From Shinella granuli (GTDB taxonomy: Bacteria; Pseudomonadota; Alphaproteobacteria; Rhizobiales; Rhizobiaceae), in contig NZ_SLVX01000002.1 of assembly GCF_004341885.1 (NCBI RefSeq), positions 372,001 to 436,000 of the forward strand: a stretch of DNA of 64,000 nt, read 5' to 3'. Below, piece after piece: positions 1 through 8,385 of the stretch. Below the pieces are notes generated by a model. That model had not been told where the DNA came from, did not search any database, and saw only the letters and a list, made by a program, of their open reading frames with translations. Position numbers and translations under genes: made by a program. How positions within the stretch are numbered: position 1 is the first letter of the stretch; each line of letters begins with the position of its first letter.

Positions 1-382
1 GCGGCGTCATGCGCCAGGGCGAGCGCAAGGCCGGAACCTGGTAGGCATCGGCGAACTGGAGCATCAGGACGCCGATCGCCGCGCCGCCGACGAGCACGCA
101 GAGGTAGAAGACGGACAGGCCCATGCTGCTGACATAGAGCGCATGAATGCCGTAGCCGAGCGCCAGCAGCGCGCCGAATTCGAGCAGGCGCAGCAGGCCG
201 ATGATCATGCTCGGCGAATAGGTGTCGGCGCGGAACTGCGCCGCGATCTTCCGGGCGAGCGGATTGAGCTCGACGGTCTGGCCGGCGTCCTGGCTTTCGC
301 CGGGCGCGGCGACCGATATTTCGGACACCTTGCGCCGCAGCGCTTCCGGATCGAAGGAGACGGGTTTGTCGACATGGTTCAT
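1..382 (-). CDS. Polyprenyl (undecaprenyl-phosphate) sugar phosphotransferase, N-terminal part
   Basis: The gene runs off the left edge; the first 127 codons are visible. The protein begins MNHVDKPVSFDPEALRRK, has a hydrophilic leader of about 60 residues, then two hydrophobic segments (from about residue 62, starting IIGLLRLLEF, and from about residue 85). The stretch FADAYQVPALRSPWR is typical of the CoA-binding-like N-terminus of WcaJ/PssA-type transferases. These enzymes start exopolysaccharide repeat units by moving a sugar phosphate onto undecaprenyl phosphate at the inner membrane. The catalytic C-terminal domain is outside the window, so the call rests on the N-terminus plus context: it follows a glycosyltransferase and an export lipoprotein on the same strand. 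The chosen ATG has a weak AGGTG upstream. Confidence 0.72.
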   Translation of the reverse strand, partial: MNHVDKPVSFDPEALRRKVSEISVAAPGESQDAGQTVELNPLARKIAAQFRADTYSPSMIIGLLRLLEFGALLALGYGIHALYVSSMGLSVFYLCVLVGGAAIGVLMLQFADAYQVPALRSPWRMTP

Positions 383-394
383 GGCACGCACCTG

Positions 395-430
395 TAGGGG
401 CTTCGTCCCGGAAATAGCACGAAGCCCCTA
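395..430 (-). promoter_or_regulatory. Long hairpin between glycosyltransferase and sugar-phosphate transferase genes
   Basis: A perfect 12-bp inverted repeat, TAGGGGCTTCGT (395-406) and ACGAAGCCCCTA (419-430), encloses a 12-nt loop. It fills most of the gap between the glycosyltransferase stop and the transferase start. No U-run follows on either strand, so it is not a standard terminator. It may be an mRNA processing or attenuation element that sets the relative expression of the two genes. Confidence 0.5.
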
Positions 431-460
431 AGAAACGTTTACGTTGCGCCTGCCGTAACG

Positions 461-1627
461 TCAGGCGCTGTGCCGATTTCCGCCAGCCTGCCGGGCGAGA
501 ATGTCGCGATAGAGGTCGAGCAGGGCGCTGGACATGACGGAGGCGGAGAAGGACGCCTTGAAGCCGACCGGTTCCGGCATCACCTTGCGCGGCCAGTCGG
601 CATCGGTGATCGCCTGGGCCATCAGGGCGGCGAGCCCGTCCGGGTCGCCCGGTTCGGTAAGCGCGATGCTCGTTCGGCCGAGCACTTCCGGAATGCCGCC
701 GACGCGGGTGGCGATGACCGGTTTTCGCGCCGCGAGCGCCTCCAGCACGATATAGGGCATGGCCTCGGCGCGCGAGGGCACGATGACGTTGCGCGTCAGC
801 GCGAAGGCATCGTGCGCCTTCATGGCCGGCAGCATGCCGATGCGCCGGCCGAGGCCCATGCGCAGCATCATGTCCTCGTATTTCGCCTTGTCCGGCCCGT
901 CGCCGATCATCAGGGCGGAAAGCGGGCGGCCGATCCGGCGTTCCGTGCGGGCGAAGGCCTCGACGAAGACGTCCGGCCCCTTCAGGTCGCGCAGCATGCC
1001 GATATAAAGGAAATCGACGGCATCCTCGCGGGAATAGACGGGCGCGAAGTCGCGGTCGTGGATGCCGTTGTAGATGCGCTCGGCCCTGACGCGCGGCCGG
1101 CCGACGCGGGCGGCATAGGTCTCGCGCTCGTAGTCGCAGACGAAGACGAGCGCATCGCCGAGCCTTTCCAGCAGGCGCTCGGCGGTGAGGATCGCCATGC
1201 CCGTCGCGGTGCGGCGATTGTAGTGCAGGCTGCCGCCATGCGGCGAATAGAGGCGGGCTACGCGATACCTGTTGACCCGCAGGGCTGAGCCGATGAGCCG
1301 GGCAATGGCGCCACCCTTGGCGCCGTGCCCGTGCAGGACATCCGGCTGCAAACCTTTTATTTCGTGATAGCTGTTCCAGAATGCGCCGACGTCGCGCGGG
1401 CTGATCGACCGGCTGATCGGCAGGCGCACGAGGCCGAGCGAGAGATAGGGGCGGATTTCGTCGAAGAGGCCGTCCTCATAGGAGCTGCCGGTGAGACTGT
1501 CGCAGACGATGCCGACCTCGTGGCCCGCCTTCGCATGGAACTCGGCAAGATCGCGCACATGGCGGAAGATCCCGCCGATGGGGGAGCGGAAGCAGTGAAT
1601 GATGCGCAGAGGCCCATCGTCCGCCAT
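461..1627 (-). CDS. Glycosyltransferase family 4 (GT-B fold), polysaccharide assembly
   Basis: 388 residues, normal for a GT4 enzyme. The N-terminal acceptor-binding domain starts LRIIHCFRSPIGGIFRHV, with the G-G-x-x-R-H/V turn of this family. The C-terminal nucleotide-sugar domain carries EAMPYIVLE, the E-x7-E motif of retaining GT4 enzymes, followed by KPVIATRVGGIPEV. It probably adds a sugar to the lipid-linked repeat unit in the cytoplasm. The start lies 5 nt after the stop of the export lipoprotein gene, implying translational coupling in one operon that continues to the sugar-phosphate transferase. Donor and acceptor cannot be told from sequence. Confidence 0.85.
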   Translation of the reverse strand: MADDGPLRIIHCFRSPIGGIFRHVRDLAEFHAKAGHEVGIVCDSLTGSSYEDGLFDEIRPYLSLGLVRLPISRSISPRDVGAFWNSYHEIKGLQPDVLHGHGAKGGAIARLIGSALRVNRYRVARLYSPHGGSLHYNRRTATGMAILTAERLLERLGDALVFVCDYERETYAARVGRPRVRAERIYNGIHDRDFAPVYSREDAVDFLYIGMLRDLKGPDVFVEAFARTERRIGRPLSALMIGDGPDKAKYEDMMLRMGLGRRIGMLPAMKAHDAFALTRNVIVPSRAEAMPYIVLEALAARKPVIATRVGGIPEVLGRTSIALTEPGDPDGLAALMAQAITDADWPRKVMPEPVGFKASFSASVMSSALLDLYRDILARQAGGNRHSA

Positions 1628-1632
1628 CTTGC

Positions 1633-2208
1633 TTAGAACAGCCGTTCGCGGACATAGATCGTGTCGCCGGCCAGCACCGGATCGGAGATGGACACACGGC
1701 CCGTGAGGATCTTGCCGTTGATCTTGCGGGTGACGTCGACATCGCCCTGGTTGGCGCGCGGCGAGAAACCGCCGGCCAACGCGATGGCGTTCTGGATCGT
1801 CATGCCGGCGACATAGCTGTATTGCCCGGCCTGGCCCACTTCGCCCATCACGTAGATCGCGCGGTAGCGGTCGACCTCGATGGAGACGTCCGGATCGCGC
1901 AGATATCCCTGCCTGAGCTTCGTCGCGATGATGCGTTCCAGTTCCTGGATCGTCTGGCCGCGCGCCGGCACGGCGCCGATGAGCGGGAAGGCCACGTAGC
2001 CGGCCTGGTCGATCGAATAGGTGTTGCTGAGGCCGGCCTGTTCGAAGACGGTGATGCGCAACCGGTCGCCGCTATCCAGGCGATAAGGCTGGATGGTTGC
2101 CTCGTGGAACGCCTTTGGGGCGGGGCGGTAGCCGCTGCAGCCGGCAACGGCCGGCACGATAAGTGCCAGCGCAAGCAGCGCGCCCTTGTTGATCGTTGCG
2201 AATGCCAT
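1633..2208 (-). CDS. Polysaccharide export lipoprotein (OPX/Wza-ExoF type)
   Basis: 191 residues. The N-terminus has a lipoprotein signal: hydrophobic LLALALIVPAVAGC, with the VAGC lipobox giving an acylated Cys near residue 24. Next come a Poly_export domain (YRLDSGDRLRITVFEQ) and a SLBB-like segment (VMGEVGQAGQYSYVAGMTIQNAIALAGGF). OPX proteins form or gate the outer-membrane exit for exopolysaccharide. This is the short form, without the long C-terminal part of Wza or of large ExoF/PssN proteins. It is the first gene of the minus-strand operon and is divergent to the co-polymerase gene, its expected functional partner. Confidence 0.85.
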   Translation of the reverse strand: MAFATINKGALLALALIVPAVAGCSGYRPAPKAFHEATIQPYRLDSGDRLRITVFEQAGLSNTYSIDQAGYVAFPLIGAVPARGQTIQELERIIATKLRQGYLRDPDVSIEVDRYRAIYVMGEVGQAGQYSYVAGMTIQNAIALAGGFSPRANQGDVDVTRKINGKILTGRVSISDPVLAGDTIYVRERLF

Positions 2209-2422
2209 TCGCTTTACCCAATCCCGGAATCAGAAGTGTGGAGCCCGTTATCGATCCGTTAGGGTTAATGGCTGGTAAAGGCGCGGCGGGGATGGGCGGG
2301 ATGATGCGGATTTTTTCGCAAGGGTGGTGCGCGGGAAGGGGTAAGACAACCGCCGATGATTAACCCTTGCGTTACCATGTTTGTTTACCGTGCGCGGAAA
2401 TCGTCGTGTTTGGAGTTGAGAT

Positions 2423-4708
2423 ATGTCGGGCGCACACAGCCAGCAGGATGTCGATATCGATCTTGGCGGCCTTTTCGGCGCGATCTGGCGCAACCGCATG
2501 CGCGTGCTGCTTGCCACCGTCGCCTGTGCGGGCGTTGCCTTTGCCGGCGCCAGCCTCGTCACGCCGCGCTACAAGGGCGAGGCCCGCCTGCTCATCGAAA
2601 CGCGCGAGCCGGCCTTCACGACGGGCACCGACCGCACGCAGGGTCGCGAGCAGCAGCCGGCCCTCGACGAACTCGGCATCGCCAGCCAGGTCCAGCTCCT
2701 GAGGTCCGCCGACCTCATCAAGCAGGTCGCGCGCAACATGAAGCTCTATGAACTGGAGGAGTTCGATCCGGCGGCAAAACCCTCGGCCATTTCCGACATG
2801 CTCGTCCTTTTCGGCCTGAAGAAGAGCCCGCTCGACCTCGAACCGGAAGAGCGCGTGCTGAAGGAATTCGTCGACAAGCTCGTCGTCTACCAGGTGGAGC
2901 GCTCGCGCGTCATCGGCATCGAGTTCTCCTCGAAGGACCCGCGCCTTGCCGCCGAGATCCCCAACGAGATGGCGAAGGTCTATCTCTCGCTGCAGAGCGG
3001 GGCGAAACTCGACACCAATTCAGAGGCGACGCGCTGGCTGGAGCCGGAAATCGCCAATCTGCGCGAGAAGGTGCGCGAGGCCGAGCAGAAGGTCGCCGAG
3101 TATCGCTCGCAGTCCGATCTGCTGCCGACCGGCGAGAACTCCAACTTCGCCGCACGCCAGCTCACCGACATCTCGACGGAACTCGCCCGCGTGCGCGGCG
3201 AGCGCGCCAATGCGGAAGCGCGGGCCGAGAGCGTGCGCACCGTGCTCAAGACCGGCGGCGCGCCGGACACGCTGACCGATGTCGTCGGTTCGCAGATGAT
3301 CCAGCGGCTGAAGGAAAGCGAGGCGCAGATCCAGGGCCAGATCTCCGATCTCTCCACCTCGCTGCTCGAAGGCCATCCGCGCCTGAAGGGCCTGCGCTCG
3401 CAGCTCACCGGCATCCGCGGGCAGATCACGGCGGAGACACAGAAGATCCTGTCGAGCCTCGAAAACGAGGCCAAGACCGCCCAGATGCGTGAAACCCAGC
3501 TCCTGCAGCAGCTCAACACGGTGAAGGCGAACAGCGCGCGCGCCGGCGAGGACGAGGTCGGCCTCAAGGCGCTGGAGCGCGAGGCGACCGCCCAGCGCCA
3601 GCTGCTCGAAACCTATCTTGCCCGCTACCGCGAGGCGACCTCGCGCACCGGCAGCGGCTCGACGCCCGCCGATGCCCGCATCATCTCGGCCGCCGTCGAG
3701 CCGACGGAGGTGGCCTTCCCGAAGGTCGTGCCGATCACCATCGTCGGCGGCGTCGCCGGCTTCATGCTGAGCGCGATCGCGATCCTGCTGGCCGAATTGT
3801 TCAGCGGTCGGGCGCTGAAGCCGGTCGGCGCCGTCGCATCGGTGCCGGCGCGGCGCGAGGAAGAGGTTTTCGAGGACGAGGTCGCGGCGGATGTCACGGC
3901 TGAGGCGCCGGTCGTCCACAAGACCCCCGTCGTTCGCCGTGACCCGGTCGCACGCTTCGACCCGGCCCCGATCCGCGATGTCCGCGCGCCGGTGAAGTCG
4001 CTGCTGGCCGACATCACGCCCGATGAGGACGAGGAAGAGGAAGAAAAGGAAAAGGTGGCCGGGCAGGGCGAGAGTGCGTCGCTGCTCGATACATTCGACC
4101 TTGAGGAGGAGGAGGACGAATTCTCCATCGCCGCTGTTGCCCGCTATATGATCGAGAACAATATTTCGGTCGCGGTCTCCGTCTCGCCCTCCGGCGATCG
4201 CGGGTCCACGGCCACCGTCATGCTGGCCCGCCGCATCGCGGAAGAGCATCGCAAGACGCTCATCATCGACCTCACCGGTTCGGCCTGCCCGACGCGCCTG
4301 ATGGCCCAGTCTGCCCATATGCCCGGCATCACCGACCTTCTCGTCGGCGATGCCGCCTTCGGCGACATCATCCACGGCGACCGGCTGTCCGGCGCGCATA
4401 TCATTCCGCGCGGCAATGCCAACATCAAGCGCGCCATGCGCGGCATCGATCGGCTGGCGATGGTCATCTCCTCGCTTGCCGATGCCTATGACGCGGTGAT
4501 CGTCGAATGCGGCCCGGCCGAAGTGGAGGCCGTGCGGCGCCTGACGCGCGACCAGGAGACGGATATCATCCTCTCCCTTCCGGGCGCCGACGAGGACGAG
4601 ATCGTCGAGATGATCGACGCCTTCGGCGAGGCCGGCTACAGCGAGGTCATGCTGATGACGGGCGAGGGGGGCGAACCGCCGCAATATCCGGGCCGCCGCG
4701 CGGCGTAA
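2423..4708 (+). CDS. Wzz/GumC-type polysaccharide co-polymerase with degenerate BY-kinase domain
   Basis: 761 residues. Order: N-terminal Wzz domain with a membrane segment (about 27-45); a long periplasmic coiled-coil region (about 200-400); a second membrane helix (IVGGVAGFMLSAIAILLAEL, about 440-460); an acidic linker rich in E/D; and a C-terminal P-loop-like domain. In ExoP/Wzc relatives that domain is an autophosphorylating tyrosine kinase with G-x-G-K-S/T. Here the P-loop reads SPSGDRGSTATV, so Gly stands where the Lys should be. The following Walker A' segment (TLIIDLTGSACPT) lacks the second Asp, and the tail has one Tyr rather than a cluster. It most likely controls chain length and export with OPX but is kinase-dead. 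SD GGAG lies before the ATG. Confidence 0.85.
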   Translation: MSGAHSQQDVDIDLGGLFGAIWRNRMRVLLATVACAGVAFAGASLVTPRYKGEARLLIETREPAFTTGTDRTQGREQQPALDELGIASQVQLLRSADLIKQVARNMKLYELEEFDPAAKPSAISDMLVLFGLKKSPLDLEPEERVLKEFVDKLVVYQVERSRVIGIEFSSKDPRLAAEIPNEMAKVYLSLQSGAKLDTNSEATRWLEPEIANLREKVREAEQKVAEYRSQSDLLPTGENSNFAARQLTDISTELARVRGERANAEARAESVRTVLKTGGAPDTLTDVVGSQMIQRLKESEAQIQGQISDLSTSLLEGHPRLKGLRSQLTGIRGQITAETQKILSSLENEAKTAQMRETQLLQQLNTVKANSARAGEDEVGLKALEREATAQRQLLETYLARYREATSRTGSGSTPADARIISAAVEPTEVAFPKVVPITIVGGVAGFMLSAIAILLAELFSGRALKPVGAVASVPARREEEVFEDEVAADVTAEAPVVHKTPVVRRDPVARFDPAPIRDVRAPVKSLLADITPDEDEEEEEKEKVAGQGESASLLDTFDLEEEEDEFSIAAVARYMIENNISVAVSVSPSGDRGSTATVMLARRIAEEHRKTLIIDLTGSACPTRLMAQSAHMPGITDLLVGDAAFGDIIHGDRLSGAHIIPRGNANIKRAMRGIDRLAMVISSLADAYDAVIVECGPAEVEAVRRLTRDQETDIILSLPGADEDEIVEMIDAFGEAGYSEVMLMTGEGGEPPQYPGRRAA

Positions 4709-4710
4709 GG

Positions 4711-5964
4711 TCAGTCCGTGGGCGCGGGCGCCGCCCTGCCGGAGCGCAGGCGTTGCAGGAAGGCGTAGATCTGCGGGTTCTGCTTGATCAGGCGTTTCGC
4801 GCCGGTCTTGGCCCGGTGCAGCGCGGCCACCGTCGCGCCGGCCATCGTCGTCGGCCAGAGCAGGTCGTGCTGCCGCGTTTCCATCGTGCACCAGGAACGC
4901 TTGTAGGGCTGGTCGCCGATGCCGAAATCGAAGAGGCGCACGCCCTCGCCGCACAGTTTCCGGATCGCAAGGTAGAACAGGAATTCACCGGGGCTGGCAT
5001 CCGCGGCGATCGTGTCCTCGATCGAGCCGAACTGGCAGATCACATGGTCGCCCTTGCGTGACAGGCCGGCAATGGCAGCGATGCGGCCCTCATTTTCACC
5101 CTTGAGGCGCACCGCATGGAGTTGCAGCGGATAGCTGCCGTCCGCCTCGGGCACCGACACCAGCCGGCGGAAGAAATCCCGGGTGTCCTCGTTGCGGAAA
5201 ACGTCCGGCAGGCCCATGGCGTCGAAACGCGCGGCCTTCTGCTGGAAGAAGGTTTCCAGCAATGCCCGGCTTTCCGCGCCGGCCTCGGCGATGATGTGCT
5301 CGTAGCCGCCAAGCGCCATCAGGCGGCGTTCGGAGGCGCGGAACTTCTTGCGGCGGCGGCGGGCGTTGACCTGTTGCAGCGTGCGTTCGAAATCGGCGAA
5401 GAGTTCGATCTGGAAGGCGGCATTCTGGTTCAGCACCGCGGAAAGATCGGAAAAGGGGCTGGTCTCGCCGCGCCAGTCGAGCGGCATGTTTTCCAGAAGG
5501 AAGATATCGCAGTGGCGGGCAAGCTGGCTGCGCACCGTTTCAAGCGCCTGCCTGAGACGCGGCGGGGCGGCGAGGGCGCGGAAATCCCGCGAATAGAGGC
5601 CCGTATTGATGTTGCTGAACGGGGCGGCGAGGAAGCGGGCGATGCGGATCGGCCCGCGGCGCACGATTTCGAACGGCAGCAGGAGATGCGTGCGCCCGCC
5701 GGAGCAACCCTCGATGATCAGCAGCCTGCAGGCACGGCTTTCCACCCAGGCGCGGCACCAGTCGTAGCTCTGGTGGAGCGAAAGCGTATTGTCCGTTTCC
5801 AGTGCCCGCCAGCAGGCCTCGACCGGTTCCATCCGCTCGTGCAGGCGGATCGACAGCGGCATCGGCGGGCGCTTATGGTCCCTTTCGGCCGCAGGTGCCG
5901 GATCGCCGCGTGCAAGGTCGCGTTCGGACGGCATGATCTGGAAATGGAGTTGCATCGCTCCCAT
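4711..5964 (-). CDS. GNAT-superfamily acyltransferase, CelD/BioF2-like
   Basis: About 417 residues from the chosen ATG (MGAMQLHF), which is preceded by AAGG at a proper distance; an in-frame ATG at 5982 is possible but has no SD. The N-terminal half resembles CelD-like proteins of polysaccharide clusters (SLHQSYDWCRAWVES). The C-terminal half has the BioF2-type acetyltransferase fold, ending GEFLFYLAIRKLCGEG and FDFGIGDQPYKRSWC. Such proteins are thought to transfer acyl groups to polysaccharide or its lipid-linked precursor. It is convergent with the co-polymerase gene, with only 2 nt between stops, so it belongs to the same cluster. Substrate unknown. Confidence 0.75.
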   Translation of the reverse strand: MGAMQLHFQIMPSERDLARGDPAPAAERDHKRPPMPLSIRLHERMEPVEACWRALETDNTLSLHQSYDWCRAWVESRACRLLIIEGCSGGRTHLLLPFEIVRRGPIRIARFLAAPFSNINTGLYSRDFRALAAPPRLRQALETVRSQLARHCDIFLLENMPLDWRGETSPFSDLSAVLNQNAAFQIELFADFERTLQQVNARRRRKKFRASERRLMALGGYEHIIAEAGAESRALLETFFQQKAARFDAMGLPDVFRNEDTRDFFRRLVSVPEADGSYPLQLHAVRLKGENEGRIAAIAGLSRKGDHVICQFGSIEDTIAADASPGEFLFYLAIRKLCGEGVRLFDFGIGDQPYKRSWCTMETRQHDLLWPTTMAGATVAALHRAKTGAKRLIKQNPQIYAFLQRLRSGRAAPAPTD

Positions 5965-6133
5965 GGTCTGGCCTTCGTGCATTCGGTTGCCGCAGCGTCA
6001 CCATAGGCGTTAGGCTTGCGCAATTGGTTTAAATCCGCTGGCGCCGGCGCGTATGCCCCGGGAAATCGGCCAGCGCGGTTAGCAAGTCGATAACGAGCGC
6101 GGCGGGCGGGCGGCCTGCCGGCGGGAGGGACCC

Positions 6134-6577
6134 ATGCAGACCTGGCGGCCGCCGCAGAAGATCCACGTGAAGGTACTGGGCCTTGCCTGGCACGGCGGCC
6201 GGCTGCTGGCGGCGGAAGTGACGCGCGACGACGGCACGGTCAAGGGCGTGCGCCCGCCCGGCGGCTCCATCGAGTTCGGCGAAACGCGGGAAGAGGCGCT
6301 CGCCCGCGAGTTCCGCGAGGAACTCGGCTGCGAGATCGCGATCGACGGCCCGTGGACGACCTTCGAGAACCTCTTCTGGCATGAGGGCGCGCAGGGCCAC
6401 GAGTTCATTTTCGCCGTGAACATCTACCTGCTCGACGAAAGCCTCTACCGCCGGCCCGAGATCACGCTCGCCGAGCATGACCGCTCGGTCTGGACGGCGC
6501 GCTGGTTCTACCCGCTTGCGCTGCCGGCCGGCGTGGAGCTCTACCCCGCCGGCCTTGCCGCCCATCTTCAGACATAG
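6134..6577 (+). CDS. Nudix hydrolase
   Basis: 147 residues. A complete Nudix box is visible at about 48-70: G-x5-E-x7-R-E-F-R-E-E-L-G, embedded in PPGGSIEFGETREEALA. It uses Mg2+ to hydrolyse a nucleoside diphosphate linked to another group; the substrate cannot be deduced. SD GGAGGG stands 4 nt before the ATG. It is divergent to the acyltransferase gene and convergent with the small membrane-protein gene downstream, with 1 nt between stops. Confidence 0.88.
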   Translation: MQTWRPPQKIHVKVLGLAWHGGRLLAAEVTRDDGTVKGVRPPGGSIEFGETREEALAREFREELGCEIAIDGPWTTFENLFWHEGAQGHEFIFAVNIYLLDESLYRRPEITLAEHDRSVWTARWFYPLALPAGVELYPAGLAAHLQT

Positions 6578-6578
6578 C

Positions 6579-6797
6579 CTATTCGTCGCGCGGCTTGCCC
6601 GGCTTTTCCATCCACTTGATGATCAGCATGGCCGGCAGGATCCACAAAAGGCCGGTCACGGTGAAGTAGAGAAGATGGATGTACCAGGGCGATTGCCCGA
6701 GCGTGGCGGCGGCGATGGTGGTCGCGACCAGCGCATAGACGAGCACGAGGATGATGATCAGGACCGTGCCGATCAGTTTTCTGAGGCGAGGGGGCAT
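6579..6797 (-). CDS. Small membrane protein, DUF2842 family
   Basis: 72 residues starting [18 protein letters not shown]. Two hydrophobic helices (about 8-32 and 41-60) are separated by a short loop [11 protein letters not shown], followed by a charged tail [12 protein letters not shown]. Size and pattern match the alphaproteobacterial DUF2842 family, whose function is unknown. It is divergent from ctaA, and in rhizobia these two genes are commonly neighbours. A much longer upstream reading frame exists but runs through the ctaA leader and is unlikely to be translated. Confidence 0.75.
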   Translation of the reverse strand: MPPRLRKLIGTVLIIILVLVYALVATTIAAATLGQSPWYIHLLYFTVTGLLWILPAMLIIKWMEKPGKPRDE

Positions 6798-6903
6798 GGG
6801 CAGTCTTTCACTTCGGTAGCGGCAAAATGGCGCGACGGCGTGCCGCAAAGGTTCGGGCCTTGTTTTGCACGGGCCGGTCAGGCAAATCAACGCCACAGTC
6901 CTT

Positions 6904-6981
6904 GCGGCTGAAGCCGCGCGCGCGGTTTTGCCGGAAGGACGCGAGAAAGCAACCGGAATGGCGGGCTGCCCGCCGCTCCGG
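6904..6981 (+). promoter_or_regulatory. Structured 5' leader of ctaA
   Basis: Three possible stems precede ctaA: GCGGCTGAAGCCGC (6904-6917); the overlapping palindrome CCGCGCGCGCGG followed by TTTT (6914-6929); and CCGG-AAT-GGCGG-loop-CCGCC-GCT-CCGG (6953-6981), which ends 2 nt before the AAGGAG Shine-Dalgarno. The first two share bases and exclude each other, as in an attenuator. A regulatory role is inference. Confidence 0.4.
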
Positions 6982-6997
6982 AAAAGGAGCCGAGACG

Positions 6998-8077
6998 ATG
7001 AGCGCCACGACCGCGACCGCATACCGCAGCCACAGTGACACGGACAGGACCGACCGCAACCGCCGCCAGGTGCGCCGGTGGCTCGGCTTCGTGCTGTTCA
7101 CGCTGTTCGTGCTGGTGCTGGTGGGCGGCGCGACGCGGCTCACCGATTCCGGCCTTTCCATCACCGAATGGAAGCCGATCCACGGCGTCATCCCGCCGAT
7201 CGGCGACAAGGAGTGGCAGGAGGAGTTCGACCTTTACAAGCGCATTCCGCAATATCAGCAGATCAACAAGGACATGACCGTCGAGGAGTTCAAGACGATT
7301 TTCTGGTGGGAATGGGCCCACCGGCTGATCGCCCGCTCCATCGGCTTCGTCTTCGCCGTGCCGCTCGCCTTCTTCTGGCTGACCGGCCGGATCGAGAAGA
7401 AGCTGCGCTGGCCGCTCGTCGGCCTTCTGGCGCTCGGCGGTTTCCAGGGGTTCATCGGCTGGTGGATGGTCACATCCGGCCTTGCCGAGCGGGTTTCCGT
7501 CAGCCAGTACCGGCTCGCCACGCACCTCACCATCGCCTGTCTGATCTTCGCCTGGACGACATGGCTGATGCGGGCGCTTTCGCCGCACAGCGACGATGCC
7601 GCGCCGACGGACGGTTCCCGCCGGATGGCCGGCATCATCGCCTGCATGGCGATCTTCCAGATCTATCTCGGCGCCCTCGTCGCCGGCCTCGACGCGGGCC
7701 TCACCTACAACACCTGGCCGCTGATGGACGGCGCCGTCGTCCCCGGCGGCCTCTTCGTGCAGCAGCCCTGGTGGATCAACCTCTTCGAGAACCCGAAGAC
7801 GGTGCAGTTCGTCCACCGCATCGGCGCCTACGTGCTCTTCGCGCTCGTCGCCGTCCACATGATCGCCTCGCTGCGCGCCGCCCCCGAAACGACGCATGCC
7901 CGCCGCGCCCTCGTGCTGTTCGGCCTCGTCTGTCTCCAGGCGACGATCGGCATCCTCACGCTCCTCTGGCAGGTCCCGCTCGGCTGGGCACTGGCGCACC
8001 AGGGCGGGGCGCTGGTCGTGCTCGGCTTCGCGGTCGCCCATTGGCGCGGGTTCTACGGGGAAATGGAACGGTCGTGA
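6998..8077 (+). CDS. ctaA: Heme A synthase (COX15/CtaA)
   Basis: 359 residues. It oxidises the C8 methyl of heme O to formyl, making heme A for the aa3-type cytochrome oxidase in the inner membrane. Eight hydrophobic segments in the COX15 pattern are seen, together with conserved [18 protein letters not shown], a WEWAHR histidine motif, [32 protein letters not shown] and a final [10 protein letters not shown]; the histidines serve as heme ligands. The start was set at an ATG with AAGGAG 8 nt upstream; the reading frame stays open further 5' but that part is basic and unlike the family. Divergent from the DUF2842 gene. Confidence 0.95.
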   Translation: MSATTATAYRSHSDTDRTDRNRRQVRRWLGFVLFTLFVLVLVGGATRLTDSGLSITEWKPIHGVIPPIGDKEWQEEFDLYKRIPQYQQINKDMTVEEFKTIFWWEWAHRLIARSIGFVFAVPLAFFWLTGRIEKKLRWPLVGLLALGGFQGFIGWWMVTSGLAERVSVSQYRLATHLTIACLIFAWTTWLMRALSPHSDDAAPTDGSRRMAGIIACMAIFQIYLGALVAGLDAGLTYNTWPLMDGAVVPGGLFVQQPWWINLFENPKTVQFVHRIGAYVLFALVAVHMIASLRAAPETTHARRALVLFGLVCLQATIGILTLLWQVPLGWALAHQGGALVVLGFAVAHWRGFYGEMERS

Positions 8078-8090
8078 CTTGAAGCGTCCT

Positions 8091-8123
8091 CTCTTATATA
8101 ATCCCGAGGATTTTATAGAAGAG
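8091..8123 (+). promoter_or_regulatory. vapBC-like promoter and operator
   Basis: An imperfect inverted repeat (CTCTTATATAATCC ... GGATTTTATAGAAGAG) overlaps a perfect TATAAT -10 box at 8097-8102, just before the GAGGTG Shine-Dalgarno. This layout fits autorepression by the antitoxin-toxin complex. Confidence 0.5.
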
Positions 8124-8130
8124 GTGTGCC

Positions 8131-8385
8131 ATGGCACTCAGCCTGAAGGATGCCGAAACGGATCGGCTCGCCCGCGAAGTGGCCGCCTTGACCGGTGAGA
8201 GCCTGACGACGGCGATCCGCAAGGCGCTTGCCGAGCGTCTCGAACGGGAACGCCGCCGCCGCGGCCAGCCGTCCGATCTGAAACGCCGCCTGCACGCGAT
8301 CGGTGCCGCCTGCGCGGCGCTGCCCGACAGGGACGGCCGCTCCGCGGACGACATCGTCGGCTATGATGGCGACGGGCTCTGGTGA
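8131..8385 (+). CDS. VapB-type antitoxin (Rv0623/PSK-like)
   Basis: 84 residues beginning MALSLKDAETDRLAREVA. It has the short ribbon-helix-helix segment of the VapB/Rv0623 family (GESLTTAIRKALAERLERER) followed by a basic linker and an acidic, flexible tail (DRDGRSADDIVGYDGDGLW) expected to wrap around the toxin. It neutralises the downstream PIN RNase and represses its own promoter. Its stop touches the toxin ATG in a TGATG arrangement, giving translational coupling. SD GAGGTG. Confidence 0.85.
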   Translation: MALSLKDAETDRLAREVAALTGESLTTAIRKALAERLERERRRRGQPSDLKRRLHAIGAACAALPDRDGRSADDIVGYDGDGLW

